In this document: piece by piece, positions 44,078 to 53,240 of the stretch
How the letters are laid out: each line of letters opens with the position of its first letter
How positions within the stretch are numbered: position 1 is the stretch's first letter
NCBI RefSeq assembly: GCF_000518785.1
Contig: NZ_JAEG01000006.1
Coordinates: 372,001 to 436,000, forward strand
DNA: 64,000 nt
Reading direction: 5' to 3'
Source of the DNA: Paenirhizobium selenitireducens ATCC BAA-1503
Lineage (GTDB): Bacteria; Pseudomonadota; Alphaproteobacteria; Rhizobiales; Rhizobiaceae
Position numbers and translations under genes: made by a program
The notes under the pieces: model-generated
Databases searched by the model: none
What the model was told of the DNA's origin: nothing
Seen by the model: only the letters and a program-made list of their open reading frames with translations

Positions 44078-44869
44078 ATGCCACAGCCCAAGGTCCATTT
44101 CCACGACAACGATCCTTCGCTCCCGCCCGAAACCCGACGGGACTGGATCGCAGTGCTGCCGCTGGGCGCCCATGAACAGCACGGCCCGCACTTGCCGTTC
44201 GAAACCGACACGCTGATCGTTGAGGGCATCGTCGCCCGCCTCGCCGGGAGGCTCCCCGCCGATCTGCCGGTGACCTTCCTGCCGGCCGAGCCGATCGGCT
44301 ATTCGATCGAGCACATGGATGTCGCCGGCAGCAAGACGCTTGCCTACGCGCAAGCCGTGGAGCGCTGGCTGGCGATCGCCGAGGATCTGTCGCGAAAAGG
44401 CATCCGCAAATTCGTCATGCTGAATGCCCATGGCGGCAACTCGCCGCTAATGACGGTCGTCGCCACGGAAGCCCGGGTGCGCTTCGCCATACTGGCCGTC
44501 GCCACGAGCTGGACGCGCTTCGGATTGCCCGTGGGCGTGATCACCCCCGAAGAGAAGGCGATCGGCATCCACGGCGGCGAGATCGAAACCTCAGTCATGC
44601 TGGCCCTTCACCCCGACCGGGTGGACATGACGAAAGCCGAAGACTTCCCGTCGCGTCAGTCCGACTTTGCCGCCCGCTTCACCCATCTGCGCGCCTACGG
44701 TCCGCACGCCTTCGGCTGGAAGATGTCGGATCTCAACCGGCAGGGCGTGACCGGGAATGCAAGGGCCGCCACCGCGGAAAAGGGCGCGAGGCTGATCGAT
44801 CACGCCGTCGAGGGCCTTATCGCCCTGCTGCGGGATGTGCAGGCGTTTGATGTGAACGCCTTCCGATAG
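44078..44869 (+). CDS. Creatininase / FAPy-deformylase family metallohydrolase
   Basis: 263-residue metal-dependent amidohydrolase. The metal ligands sit in LGAHEQHGPHLPFETD (Glu33, His35, Asp44), in LNAHGGN (His118) and in GIHGGEIETSVML (Glu). The family includes creatininase, MftE peptidase and the riboflavin-pathway formamide hydrolase ArfB; the substrate cannot be assigned. The longer frame from 43505 is a shadow of marR; ATG 44078 begins the conserved part, but no strong ribosome site was seen. Confidence 0.88.
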   Translation: MPQPKVHFHDNDPSLPPETRRDWIAVLPLGAHEQHGPHLPFETDTLIVEGIVARLAGRLPADLPVTFLPAEPIGYSIEHMDVAGSKTLAYAQAVERWLAIAEDLSRKGIRKFVMLNAHGGNSPLMTVVATEARVRFAILAVATSWTRFGLPVGVITPEEKAIGIHGGEIETSVMLALHPDRVDMTKAEDFPSRQSDFAARFTHLRAYGPHAFGWKMSDLNRQGVTGNARAATAEKGARLIDHAVEGLIALLRDVQAFDVNAFR

Positions 44870-44898
44870 ATTGAAAACCGAAGCGGAATGCATTATTT

Positions 44899-44919
44899 TT
44901 GGACCAGAATATTGGACCA
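44899..44919. promoter_or_regulatory. Direct repeat TTGGACCA, possible antitoxin operator
   Basis: TTGGACCA at 44899-44906 and again at 44912-44919, 13 bases apart, just ahead of the antitoxin start at 44935. Toxin-antitoxin promoters are usually bound by their own products at such repeats. Confidence 0.4.
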
Positions 44920-44934
44920 TAAGCGAGATCATTC

Positions 44935-45192
44935 ATGCGGATGTCCGTCAGCGAAGCAAAGGCCAATCTGACCGAACTGGTGCGCCGCGCCGAGGCCGGC
45001 GAGGAGATCATCCTCACCCGGCATGGCAAGGAGACGGTCAGGCTGTCTCCTGTGGCGCCAGTCCAGACGCCCGAGGAGCGGCGCGCGATCATCGCGGAAA
45101 TCCGAAACCGGGTACCCAGGTTGCCGGCAGAAGGGCCAAGCGCGGCCGGTAGCCAGGATTTCCTTTATGACGACAGCGGCCTGCCCGGATGA
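44935..45192 (+). CDS. Phd/YefM-type antitoxin
   Basis: 85-residue antitoxin. The N-terminal dimer/DNA-binding part MSVSEAKANLTELVRRAEAG with EEIILTRHGKETVRL is typical of the Phd/YefM (prevent-host-death) fold; the C-terminal tail probably wraps the toxin. ATG 44935 or the ATG two codons later (44941) could be the start. Its stop overlaps the toxin start by 4 bases (ATGA). Confidence 0.92.
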   Translation: MRMSVSEAKANLTELVRRAEAGEEIILTRHGKETVRLSPVAPVQTPEERRAIIAEIRNRVPRLPAEGPSAAGSQDFLYDDSGLPG

Positions 45193-45578
45193 TCGCGGTC
45201 GACACGTCCGCCCTGATGGCGATCGTGTGCAACGAGACGGCCGCCAATGACTGCCAGGCCGTGCTCGCAGCGAACAGCGAGGTCTGCCTTTCCGCCGGCA
45301 CGCTGGCCGAGGCGCTGATCGTCGCGACCGCCCGAGGGCACTTCTCGGACCTGCGCGATCTGGTCGACCGCCTCCGGTTTACAATCGTCGACATGACCGA
45401 AGAAACGGCGGAACGCGCCGCCGCGGCCTACGCCCGCTGGGGCAAAGGCAACCATCCTGCCGGACTGAATTTCGGCGACTGCTTCGCCTATGCCCTGGCC
45501 GATCAACTGCAATGCCCGCTTCTGTTCGTGGGCAATGATTTCTCCAAAACCGATATCATCCCCGCGCTGCCGGCCTGA
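45189..45578 (+). CDS. vapC: VapC-family PIN-domain ribonuclease toxin
   Basis: 129-residue PIN-domain toxin. The acidic metal site is complete: Asp5 (MIAVDTSAL), Glu41 (TLAEAL), Asp97 (NFGDCFAYALA) and Asp117 (GNDFSKTD). VapC toxins cleave specific tRNAs or rRNA when their antitoxin is degraded. Coupled to the Phd-type antitoxin by an ATGA overlap; an intact type II module. Confidence 0.93.
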   Translation: MIAVDTSALMAIVCNETAANDCQAVLAANSEVCLSAGTLAEALIVATARGHFSDLRDLVDRLRFTIVDMTEETAERAAAAYARWGKGNHPAGLNFGDCFAYALADQLQCPLLFVGNDFSKTDIIPALPA

Positions 45579-45754
45579 GCCTGGGCTATGGCTTCCGGCA
45601 GGCCCGGCGGACCACCTTTTCTTGCGCCGGGCGAGGCGCCACAACCACGATCCCGCCACCAAGGTCTTTGAAATCCGCAAAAATCTGCCGGCAAGTGTTG
45701 TAAGGCGCGGACCCGACAGCCTATATCTCTGCCCAGCAAACAAGGAAGGCAATC

Positions 45755-46867
45755 ATGACCGAAGCTGCCGCAAAACCCATTCCCGTCACCGTTCTGACCG
45801 GCTATCTCGGCGCCGGCAAGACGACGCTTCTGAACCGCATCCTGTCCGACAATCACGGCAAGAAATATGCGGTCATCGTCAACGAATTCGGCGAGATCGG
45901 CATCGACAACGACCTGATCGTCGAGTCGGACGAAGAGATCTACGAGATGAACAACGGCTGCGTCTGCTGCACCGTGCGCGGTGACCTGATCCGCGTGGTG
46001 GAAGGCCTGATGCGCCGCCCCGGCCGTTTCGACGGCATCATCGTCGAGACCACCGGCCTTGCCGATCCGGTTCCGGTGGCCCAGACCTTCTTCATGGACG
46101 ACGACGTGCGCGCCAAGACCGAGCTCGACGCCGTGGTCGCGCTGGTCGACGCCAAGCATCTGCCGCTGCGCCTGAAGGACAGCCGCGAGGCCGAGGACCA
46201 GATCGCCTTCGCCGACGTCGTCGTCATCAACAAGACCGACCTCGTCAGCCATGAGGAACTGCATCGCATCCAGGACATCGTGCGCGCCATCAACCCCTCG
46301 GCCCGCATCTATTCGACCACCCGCTCCGGCGTCGATCTCTCCAAGGTGTTGAATCAGGGCGCCTTCAATCTCGAACGGGCGCTGGAAAACGATCCCCACT
46401 TCCTCGATCACGACGATCCGGATCACGTCTGCGGTCCGGATTGCGATCACGATCACGGCCACCATCATCATGATCATGACCATGACCATGACCATGACCA
46501 TGACCATCATCACCACGATCACCACGGCCATGACCACCATGACCATGCCCCCTCGGCGATCCATGACGTGACGGTGATGTCGATCTCGCTGCGCGGCGGC
46601 GAGATGAACCCGGACCGCTTCTTCCCGTGGATCCAGAAGATCACCCAGACCGACGGCCCGAACATCCTGCGCCTCAAGGGCATCATCGCCTTCAAGGGCG
46701 ACGAGGAACGTTATGTCGTTCAGGGCGTGCACATGATCATCGAGGGCGACCACCAGCGCCCGTGGAAGGACGGCGAGAAGCGCGAAAGCCGCCTCGTCTT
46801 CATCGGCCGTGACCTTGATCGCGAGAAGATCGAGAAGAGCTTCCACGCCTGCGAGGCCTCTTCCTGA
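45755..46867 (+). CDS. CobW/ZNG1-type G3E GTPase with His/Asp-rich metal-binding tract
   Basis: 370-residue cytoplasmic metallochaperone GTPase. Walker A GYLGAGKTT at 16-24, the family metal site GCVCC at 68-72, NKTD at 159-162, and a C-terminal CobW_C domain. Between the domains (218-264) lies a tract of alternating His and Asp plus Cys226 and Cys230, likely to hold several Zn, Co or Ni ions. AAGGAAGG lies about 6 bases before the start. The stop overlaps the WD40 gene start (TGATG). Likely serves zinc or cobalt allocation; no recognisable Zur box was seen upstream. Confidence 0.93.
   Translation: MTEAAAKPIPVTVLTGYLGAGKTTLLNRILSDNHGKKYAVIVNEFGEIGIDNDLIVESDEEIYEMNNGCVCCTVRGDLIRVVEGLMRRPGRFDGIIVETTGLADPVPVAQTFFMDDDVRAKTELDAVVALVDAKHLPLRLKDSREAEDQIAFADVVVINKTDLVSHEELHRIQDIVRAINPSARIYSTTRSGVDLSKVLNQGAFNLERALENDPHFLDHDDPDHVCGPDCDHDHGHHHHDHDHDHDHDHDHHHHDHHGHDHHDHAPSAIHDVTVMSISLRGGEMNPDRFFPWIQKITQTDGPNILRLKGIIAFKGDEERYVVQGVHMIIEGDHQRPWKDGEKRESRLVFIGRDLDREKIEKSFHACEASS
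46475..46504 (+). repeat. (CATGAC)5 tandem hexamer inside the CobW-type gene
   Basis: Five exact copies of CATGAC encoding His-Asp pairs, flanked by imperfect copies. A perfect hexamer run can change length in frame by slippage, altering the number of metal-binding His-Asp units without breaking the gene. Confidence 0.9.
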
Positions 46868-47856
46868 TGCCGACGGTTGCTCCCCTCGACATCGAAGGTC
46901 ACGTCGTCACCGCCGCCTTTCTCGGGGACATTCCGGTCTTCGCCGCGGCATCCGGCAGCATCCACCGCCTCGACGGCGGCGAGAAGGTGTCGGAAGCGCA
47001 CCAGGGCGGCATGCTGGCCTGCGTCAAGGACAGCACGGACCAGACGCTCGTCACCGGCGGCGAGGATGGCCGGGTTTTGCGCATCGGCCATGACGGCATC
47101 GTCACGGAACTCGTCCATGTGCCGCGCAAGTGGATCTCCGTCGTCGCGGCCGGGCCGCAGGGCGCCATCGCCTATGCGGTCGGCAAGGCAGGCTATGTCC
47201 GGCTCGCAGACGGCACGATCCGGGAATTCACCGAGGAAAGGACCATCGAGGGCCTGGGCTTTGCGCCAAAGGGCCTGCGCGTCGCCGCAGCCCGCTACAA
47301 TGGCGTGACCCTGCACTGGATCGGCACCACCGGCGCGCCGGTCGACCTCGAATGGAAGGGCGCCCACACGGGTGTGACCTTCTCGCCCGACGGCCGTTTC
47401 GTCGTCACCACCATGCAGGAGAATGCGCTGCACGGCTGGAAGCTCGACAGCAAGTCGGCCGAGACCCGCCACATGCGCATGACCGGCTATCCGGCCAAGG
47501 TGAAGTCGCTGTCCTGGTCGGCCAAGGGCAAGTGGCTCGCCTCGTCGGGTGCGCCTGCGGCCATCGTCTGGCCGTTTTCGGGCAAGGAAGGCCCGATGGG
47601 CAAGGCGCCGCTCGAACTCGGCACCCGCGCCAACATCATGGTCACTCAGGTCGCCTTCCATCCGGCGGAGGAGGTTCTGGCGATCGGCTACGTCGACGGC
47701 ATGATCCTCGCCGTGCGCATTGCCGATGGCAAGGAGGCGCTGCTGCGCCGGCCCGGCAAGGGCGCCATCACGTCGATCGGCTGGAGCGCCAGCGGCAAGC
47801 TCCTCGCCTACGCTTCCGAAGCGGGCGATTGCGGAGTCATCGACATATCAGCCTGA
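46867..47856 (+). CDS. WD40-repeat protein coupled to CobW-type GTPase
   Basis: 329-residue cytoplasmic beta-propeller, about seven WD40-like blades without signal peptide (for example GVTFSPDGRFVVTTMQENAL, SLSWSAKGKWLASSG, SIGWSASGKLLAYASE). It starts in the stop codon of the CobW-type gene (TGATG), so the two products are made together. WD40 proteins serve as interaction platforms; by context this one may help deliver metal or recognise client proteins, which is inference. Confidence 0.88.
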   Translation: MPTVAPLDIEGHVVTAAFLGDIPVFAAASGSIHRLDGGEKVSEAHQGGMLACVKDSTDQTLVTGGEDGRVLRIGHDGIVTELVHVPRKWISVVAAGPQGAIAYAVGKAGYVRLADGTIREFTEERTIEGLGFAPKGLRVAAARYNGVTLHWIGTTGAPVDLEWKGAHTGVTFSPDGRFVVTTMQENALHGWKLDSKSAETRHMRMTGYPAKVKSLSWSAKGKWLASSGAPAAIVWPFSGKEGPMGKAPLELGTRANIMVTQVAFHPAEEVLAIGYVDGMILAVRIADGKEALLRRPGKGAITSIGWSASGKLLAYASEAGDCGVIDISA

Positions 47857-48164
47857 TTGAATTCGAAATTGCTTAAATAAATCAGAGATATGCCTGTCGC
47901 ATTTGTGCGACAGGAAAAGCTGGCGAAATCCACGTTTTCTCAAGTTTTTTACTGCGAGGAACATCGTGCTTAACAGCTCGGTAATGCTTGATGCATAGTT
48001 TTTGCTATGTCCGAACGCTCTTACCGCAGGCAATAGAAGCAACGGTGTGATCGGTCTGTCCGGACGAAAAGACTTTTAAAACTCTGCCAACCGGCCTGCC
48101 GCCGGGGATGCCATCCATCGCGCGTCCCTGCCTCGACGCTTGGCGTTTTCATGGAAACACGCGC
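47857..48164. other. Intergenic region WD40 / chemoreceptor
   Basis: 308 bases, notably AT-rich between 47857 and 48010. It contains a perfect hairpin at 47893-47914 and probably the chemoreceptor promoter. An ATG at 48108 in the receptor frame is possible but the extra residues are unlike the family. Confidence 0.55.
47893..47914. repeat. Perfect 9-bp hairpin after WD40 gene
   Basis: CCTGTCGCA (47893-47901), loop TTTG, TGCGACAGG (47906-47914). No T run on either side, so a classical terminator is unlikely; an mRNA 3'-end stabiliser or regulator site is possible. Confidence 0.6.
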
Positions 48165-50018
48165 ATGCGCTTCGATATTTCCTTTATGGTCACGTCCGCA
48201 GGCCTGGCTCTGGCAGCGGGCCTCGTCGCCACGGTCGGGATCGGGATGCAGACCCTCCAGACGCTCAAGATCAACGGCCCGATTTACCAGCAGATCGTCG
48301 ATGGCAAGGACCTGATCGCCGACATCCTGCCGCCGCCGCTCTATCTCACCGAAGCCTATTCGCTGACCAGCGAGACCGCCCTGCATCCCGAGACCGCACA
48401 GGCTAATGTCGCGCGACTCGAAGTGCTGAAGGGTCTTTATGCCGAGCGCCGCGAATACTGGAAAGACTCGACCCTGCCACCGGAATTGGCGACCAAGCTC
48501 TATTCGGAAGTCCTGACCAAGGGTGACGTCTTCTGGCAACAGCTCGACGCTGCCTACCTTCCCGCCGTTGCCTCTGGCGACGCCGCTGCGGTCAGCGCCG
48601 CGTTGCCCGGCCTGAAGGAGAGCTTCCACGTCCATGAAACGGCGGTGAACGAACTCGTCGAACTGTCCAACGCCTATCTCAAGACCCGCGAGGAATTCGC
48701 CGCCGCCGAGACGGCCCAGCGCGAGATGCTCGCCCTTGGCGGCGGCGCCGCGCTGACGCTGACGACGCTCGGCGCCGTGCTGTTCATCCGCCGCCGCGCG
48801 CTCAAGCCGCTTGGCCATATCGGCAGCTACATGACGAGCATGGCGGAAGGCAATTACGACCAGGCCGTGCCCTATGCGATGCGCAACGACGAGATCGGCG
48901 AAATCGCCGCGGCCGTTGAGGTGTTCCGCGTTGCCGGCCTGGAGAAGCGCCGGCTGGAAGCCGAAGCGGAGAACGCCCGCACGCTGTCCGAAGGCGAGCG
49001 GGCTGCCCGCGAGGAACGCCGCCTGGTAGAAGCCGAGGCCCTGCGCATCGTCGTGGAAGCGCTCGGCGCCGGCCTCAACCGTCTGGCCGAATGCAACATC
49101 CGCATGACCATCGACGAGCCTTTCGAGCCCCGCTTCGAATCGCTGCGGCGCGACTTCAACAACTCGATCGCCACCTTCCAGGCGACGCTGGAAGAAGTGT
49201 TGTCGGAGACCAAGGCGCTCTACGACAACGGCCAGGAAATGCGCGCCGCCGCAGACAACCTCTCGCAACGTACCGAACAGCAGGCCGCAGCGCTGGAGCA
49301 GACCTCGGCCGCCCTCGAGCAGGTGACGTCGACGGTTCGCTCCTCGGCGGAGCGTACCCTGGACACGCGCAATCTCGTGCGCGACGCCAAGCAATGCGCC
49401 ATCTCCTCGGGCGACGTCGTTCGCGACGCCATCAGCGCCATGCAGCGCATCGAAAAGGCCTCCTCGGAAATCAGCCAGATCATCGGCGTCATCGACGACA
49501 TCGCCTTCCAGACCAACCTTCTGGCGCTCAATGCCGGGGTGGAAGCTGCGCGCGCCGGTGAAGCCGGCAAGGGCTTTGCCGTCGTTGCCCAGGAAGTGCG
49601 CGAACTTGCCCAGCGTTCGGCCACCGCCGCCCGCGAGATCAAGGGCCTGATCCAGAACTCGACGGTCGAGGTGTCGGCCGGCGTACAGCTGGTCGGCGAG
49701 ACCGGCCAGGCGCTCGATCAGATCCAGGGTTTCGTTGCCCGTGTCGACACCAATATCGACGCCATCGCCACCGCCGCCCGCGAACAGGCGACCGGCCTGC
49801 AGGAAATCTCCTCAGCGATCCACAGTATCGACCAGATGACCCAGCAGAACGCCGCCATGGTCGAGGAGACGACAGCCATCAGCCACACTCTGGCGGAAGG
49901 TGCATCGCACCTGACGATGCTCGTCGGCCGGTTCCAGCTCAATCGCCGCGGCGCCGTTCGCGAGGCCGGCTCCATGCAGGAAACGGCCGGGCTGCCGGCG
50001 CCCTCGCGCGCAGCCTGA
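48165..50018 (+). CDS. Methyl-accepting chemotaxis protein
   Basis: 617-residue transmembrane chemoreceptor. Helix 1 at about 8-28, periplasmic sensor domain 29-187 rich in helices, helix 2 at about 188-208, HAMP 209-262, then a long cytoplasmic coiled coil whose hairpin tip contains IAFQTNLLALNAGVEAARAG near residue 450. A second HAMP-like segment (ALGAGLNRLAECNIRMTI) precedes the signalling domain. No C-terminal CheR-binding pentapeptide is visible. ATG 48165 gives a normal MCP N-terminus; ATG 48108 would add 19 residues. Ligand unknown; encoded alone, away from a che cluster. Confidence 0.93.
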   Translation: MRFDISFMVTSAGLALAAGLVATVGIGMQTLQTLKINGPIYQQIVDGKDLIADILPPPLYLTEAYSLTSETALHPETAQANVARLEVLKGLYAERREYWKDSTLPPELATKLYSEVLTKGDVFWQQLDAAYLPAVASGDAAAVSAALPGLKESFHVHETAVNELVELSNAYLKTREEFAAAETAQREMLALGGGAALTLTTLGAVLFIRRRALKPLGHIGSYMTSMAEGNYDQAVPYAMRNDEIGEIAAAVEVFRVAGLEKRRLEAEAENARTLSEGERAAREERRLVEAEALRIVVEALGAGLNRLAECNIRMTIDEPFEPRFESLRRDFNNSIATFQATLEEVLSETKALYDNGQEMRAAADNLSQRTEQQAAALEQTSAALEQVTSTVRSSAERTLDTRNLVRDAKQCAISSGDVVRDAISAMQRIEKASSEISQIIGVIDDIAFQTNLLALNAGVEAARAGEAGKGFAVVAQEVRELAQRSATAAREIKGLIQNSTVEVSAGVQLVGETGQALDQIQGFVARVDTNIDAIATAAREQATGLQEISSAIHSIDQMTQQNAAMVEETTAISHTLAEGASHLTMLVGRFQLNRRGAVREAGSMQETAGLPAPSRAA

Positions 50019-50045
50019 CATCGCAGGAACCAGTGCGCCGGATCC

Positions 50046-50085
50046 GGGCAGCAGGCAGCCCCCCCTGGCCTGCTGCCCTTCTTTT
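50046..50085 (+). terminator. Rho-independent terminator of chemoreceptor gene
   Basis: GGGCAGCAGGC (50046-50056) pairs perfectly with GCCTGCTGCCC (50068-50078), then TTCTTTT. Confidence 0.9.
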
Positions 50086-50198
50086 AATCGGCAGTGAAGC
50101 GGCATGCGATGGAGGGCATGGGATAAGCGCGATGCCACGCGGTCCCCGGTCCACATCGCTCGCTTGAATTGCCGGCCCCGGTAGGCTATCGCTCAGCC

Positions 50199-51205
50199 AT
50201 GGCCACAGCTCCTTCAAAGCCCCCAAAGAAGACCCTGCGCTACAAGCTCCTGCGCGCTCTCAAGCTCGTCGACGAGCCGGAGCGCGAGGACCAGATCTAA
50301 TACCAGACCGGCGGCGCGAAGCGCAAAGCGCATGCGACCTGGTGCCGTGGCGAGACCACCAACTTCTTCCCCGACAAGAAGGCGATCGCCCAGCCCGACG
50401 CCGTCGACGAATATATCGGCAAGGGCTGGTTTCCGGCTGCCCCTTCATCACCCGCGAGCACTACATCACCGCCTTCGGCAGTTGCTTTGCCAGCGAGGTG
50501 ACGAAATATCTCTACCGCGAGGGCTACCAGGTCTTCGGCCGCGACATGAAGCTGAACTCCTATGTGGTGCGCAGCGGCGAAGGCATCGTCAACTCCGCGG
50601 CGATCCGCCAGCAGTTCGAATGGGCCTTCGAGGGCAAGACGCCGAAGATCGAGCTCTGGCACGACAAGGAAGGTGTTCCCGGCGACTATTCCGACGAGGT
50701 CCGGCAGGCGACGCGGGCAATCTTCGAGAAGTCGGACATCTTCATCCTGACGCTCGGCCTGTCCGAGGTCTGGTACGACAAGTCGACCGGCGAGATCTTC
50801 TGGCGCGCCATCCCGAAGCGCGACTTCGACCCCGAACGCCACGGCTTCCGCGTGCTGGGCGCGGTGGAAAACCTCGACAATCTGCGCCGCACCTATCAGC
50901 TGATCCGCGCCCATCGCCCCGATGCGACCGTGATCATGACGCTCTCGCCCGTGCCGCTCGCAGCTACCTTCCGGCCGGTTTCCTGCATCACCGCAAGCGC
51001 GGTTTCGAAGGCCTCGCTCCGGGTGGCGATCGACGAACTGATGCGCGAGGTCGGACCGTCTGCCGACAGCAAGCTCTACTACTTCCCGTCCTACGAGATG
51101 GTGACGTCGTTCCTGCCGAACCCGATGAAGGACGACTTCCGCCACCCGACCGAGGAATCGGTCGAGTTCATCATGCAGACCTTCAAGCGGAACTTCCTGC
51201 GATAA
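50199..51205 (+). pseudogene. GSCFA-family protein gene, disrupted
   Basis: A GSCFA-domain protein (AFGSCFASEVTKYL; the family is SGNH-hydrolase-like and of unknown function) with two lesions in its first third. From ATG 50199 the frame reads 33 plausible residues and hits TAA at 50298-50300, then stays protein-like (TNFFPDKKAIAQPDAVDEYI) until the C run at 50440-50443, where one base appears missing; after it the -1 frame carries FITREHYITAFGSCFA to the end. The rest (about 255 residues) is intact with normal composition. It is either a pseudogene or contains sequencing errors; a short functional product from a later start is less likely because the domain's beginning is hit. Confidence 0.8.
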
Positions 51206-51238
51206 CGGCGCCTTCGCGCCCGGTTATCGCAATCGGGA

Positions 51239-52061
51239 TCACCCCTTGGCGAGCGCCGCGGCGATGCGCGACTTGATGTCGGCGGTGACGCGCTTCTTCG
51301 TCTCGGCGATGTCGAGCGGCTGCGACCAGGCCTCGATCCTGCGGGAAGGGGTGCTTCAACGGATGCCAGGTATTGTGCCGCTGGAGGCCGACTTCCTCGA
51401 CGATCTGCGTGCGATAGCTCTTCGGCCCGACGAAGATCACCGGAATGCCCATGGCGATGCAGGGCATGGCGCAATGGATACGCGTGGTGACGACGAGCGC
51501 CGCCTTCTTGCCATAGGTCTCGACGATTTCCTTGGCATATTGCAGGCGCGTTTCTGCGGACACGTCGATGAAGCGATGGCTGACCGTCTTCACCGTCAGC
51601 CCCTTCTTGAACAGCTTCGGCGACGGCTGGTCGCGATTGGCCTCGACGAGATAGATCGAATCCGGATCGCGGTCGGCCGGCGCGTTGAAGGTCAGCGTGT
51701 TGCACAGCGGCAGATAGGCATCGACGCCGAGCGAGCGGATGAAATCCACCGTGCCCTGATCGCGGCAGCCGATCGGCTCGTGCTTTTTCAGGTAATCGGC
51801 ATGGCGCGCAATCGTCGGCTTGGCGTGCTTCTGCACGTGGAAACCGAAGAAGATCGGCTTGATCGACGGGCTCGGCGGCCAGTTGTCGAGCTTCGACAGG
51901 AACCAGCCATTGGTGACGAGCAGGGTCTCCGGTCCGTCATAGCTGTTGAGATGGTCCCGGTTGAGGAACACATCCACCGGGGGCAGATGCTGCATGACGG
52001 CGACGCTCTGGATATCGTCGCCGATGTTGTTGCCGTTCCAGCTGAGAGCACCGATTTTCAT
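51239..52061 (-). pseudogene. Polysaccharide pyruvyl transferase family protein, frameshifted near C-terminus
   Basis: About 273 residues when repaired. N-terminal SWNGNNIGDDIQSVAV is the typical start of polysaccharide pyruvyl transferases, and TTRIHCAMPCIAMGIPVIFV is their conserved C-terminal core; such enzymes add ketal pyruvate to exopolysaccharide sugars. After WHPLKHPF one extra base, in the GGG at 51343-51345 (plus strand), moves the frame. The repaired frame continues RRIEAWSQPLDIAETKKRVT and stops at 51239; unrepaired it runs in Arg-rich nonsense to 51183 and overlaps the GSCFA gene. Only the last 35 residues are affected, so partial function is possible. Confidence 0.75.
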
Positions 52062-52202
52062 GCCGTCACATCCCCTTGAGAGCTACCGGGCGGGGATAGT
52101 ACGCGGCCGAGGCGATTGCCCCCGCCGGCCGGCAGGCCGATCCGTGTGGCAATGCCGGACTGCAACGTTACAACCCCTCACCCGTTGCGAGGTCGGGTCA
52201 AA

Positions 52203-52234
52203 CGAAAGGCCGGGAACGCAGCGTTCCCGGCCTT
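52203..52234 (-). terminator. Rho-independent terminator of ompW-like gene
   Basis: On the minus strand GGCCGGGAACG (52232-52222), loop CTG, CGTTCCCGGCC (52218-52208), followed by TTTCG. Confidence 0.85.
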
Positions 52235-52261
52235 CACAATGTTGCGATCCGATCCTGGCGA

Positions 52262-52951
52262 TCAGAAGCGGTAGGTGACGCCTGCGCCGACCAGCCACGG
52301 ATTGAGCTTGGCGGTGCCGTCGACGTCGGCGCCGACATTGGCGTCGAAATCGGGTTCGAGGAAGATCTTCTTGACGTCGAAGTTGACGCCCCAATGCTCG
52401 TCGACCATGTAGTCGAAGCCAACCTGCAAGGCCGCGCCGAAGGCATTGTGGATGTCGAGATCGGCGGCATTGGCACCATCTTCATTGTAGAAGATCGTGT
52501 AGTTCAGACCCGCACCGACATAAGGCTTGAAGGCGCCGAAATCGGTGAAGTGGTACTGAAGGGTCAGCGTGGGCGGCAGGATCCAGGTACGGCCGATCTT
52601 GCCGAGACCGGCGATCGAGCCTTCGCCCCAGACGTTGGCATAGGTCGTGCCGAGGATGAGTTCGGCAGCGATATTGTCAGTGAAGTAGTAGGTGATGTCG
52701 AGTTCGGGGATATAGGTATCGCTATAGGACAGGTCGGAACCGGCAATGCCGTTCACATGGCCGTTGTCCTCGGAGATGACGCCAAGACCGCGTACACGAA
52801 TCTGCCATGGGCTCGAAGCTGCTGCCAACGGAGCATCCGGCGCCGGCTCCGCCACCGGCGTCATGTCCGCCGCGCCGGCCGCCTGGCCGATGAGGAGCAA
52901 TGCGGTGGCTGCGGCAAGGGCGCTGATCCGCCGCGTGCAGGTCGTGTTCAT
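52262..52951 (-). CDS. OmpW-family outer membrane protein
   Basis: 229-residue outer-membrane beta-barrel. A signal peptide (cleavage near AAGAADM) is followed by the eight-stranded OmpW pattern: WQIRVRGLGVISEDNG, ELDITYYFTDNIAAELI, PPTLTLQYHF, FKPYVGAGLNYTIFY and a C-terminal aromatic residue (VTYRF) for barrel assembly. OmpW forms a narrow hydrophobic channel. ATG 52951 has AAGGAGAG 7 bases upstream; the longer frame is rejected. A terminator follows its stop. Confidence 0.92.
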   Translation of the reverse strand: MNTTCTRRISALAAATALLLIGQAAGAADMTPVAEPAPDAPLAAASSPWQIRVRGLGVISEDNGHVNGIAGSDLSYSDTYIPELDITYYFTDNIAAELILGTTYANVWGEGSIAGLGKIGRTWILPPTLTLQYHFTDFGAFKPYVGAGLNYTIFYNEDGANAADLDIHNAFGAALQVGFDYMVDEHWGVNFDVKKIFLEPDFDANVGADVDGTAKLNPWLVGAGVTYRF

Positions 52952-53240
52952 GGGGTCTCTCCTTGAGTAAATCAATGGCTTGTGCCGTGCACAAAATACG
53001 CCACCAGAAACGCAAGGGCATTTGAGCTAGATCAATAGATGCGTGAACAATCAAACAGATGCAGCTACTACGTTGCGGCTGTCACAATTTGGCCACAGCA
53101 TCACTTGACGATTGAAAAGCCTGTCGTGTCCCGATATTCGGAGCACCCTTCCCGAGGCACTCGGAAACGCTCCCAGGGCATTCCCGCAGAGGTGATTCTC
53201 CGATAGGCTCGACCGACGACAGAGACCGGACGAGTATTCG

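Noticed and set aside
45579..45754. Zur-type operator before the CobW-type gene
   Set aside because: Looked for a palindromic AT-rich Zur box; none recognisable by eye.
48108..48164. Earlier ATG for the chemoreceptor
   Set aside because: The extra 19 residues are unlike an MCP N-terminus; the membrane helix starts just after ATG 48165. Not excluded entirely.
51202..51229. Imperfect inverted repeat at the end of the GSCFA gene (GATAAC ... GTTATC)
   Set aside because: Bulged stem and no T run; not strong enough to call a terminator.
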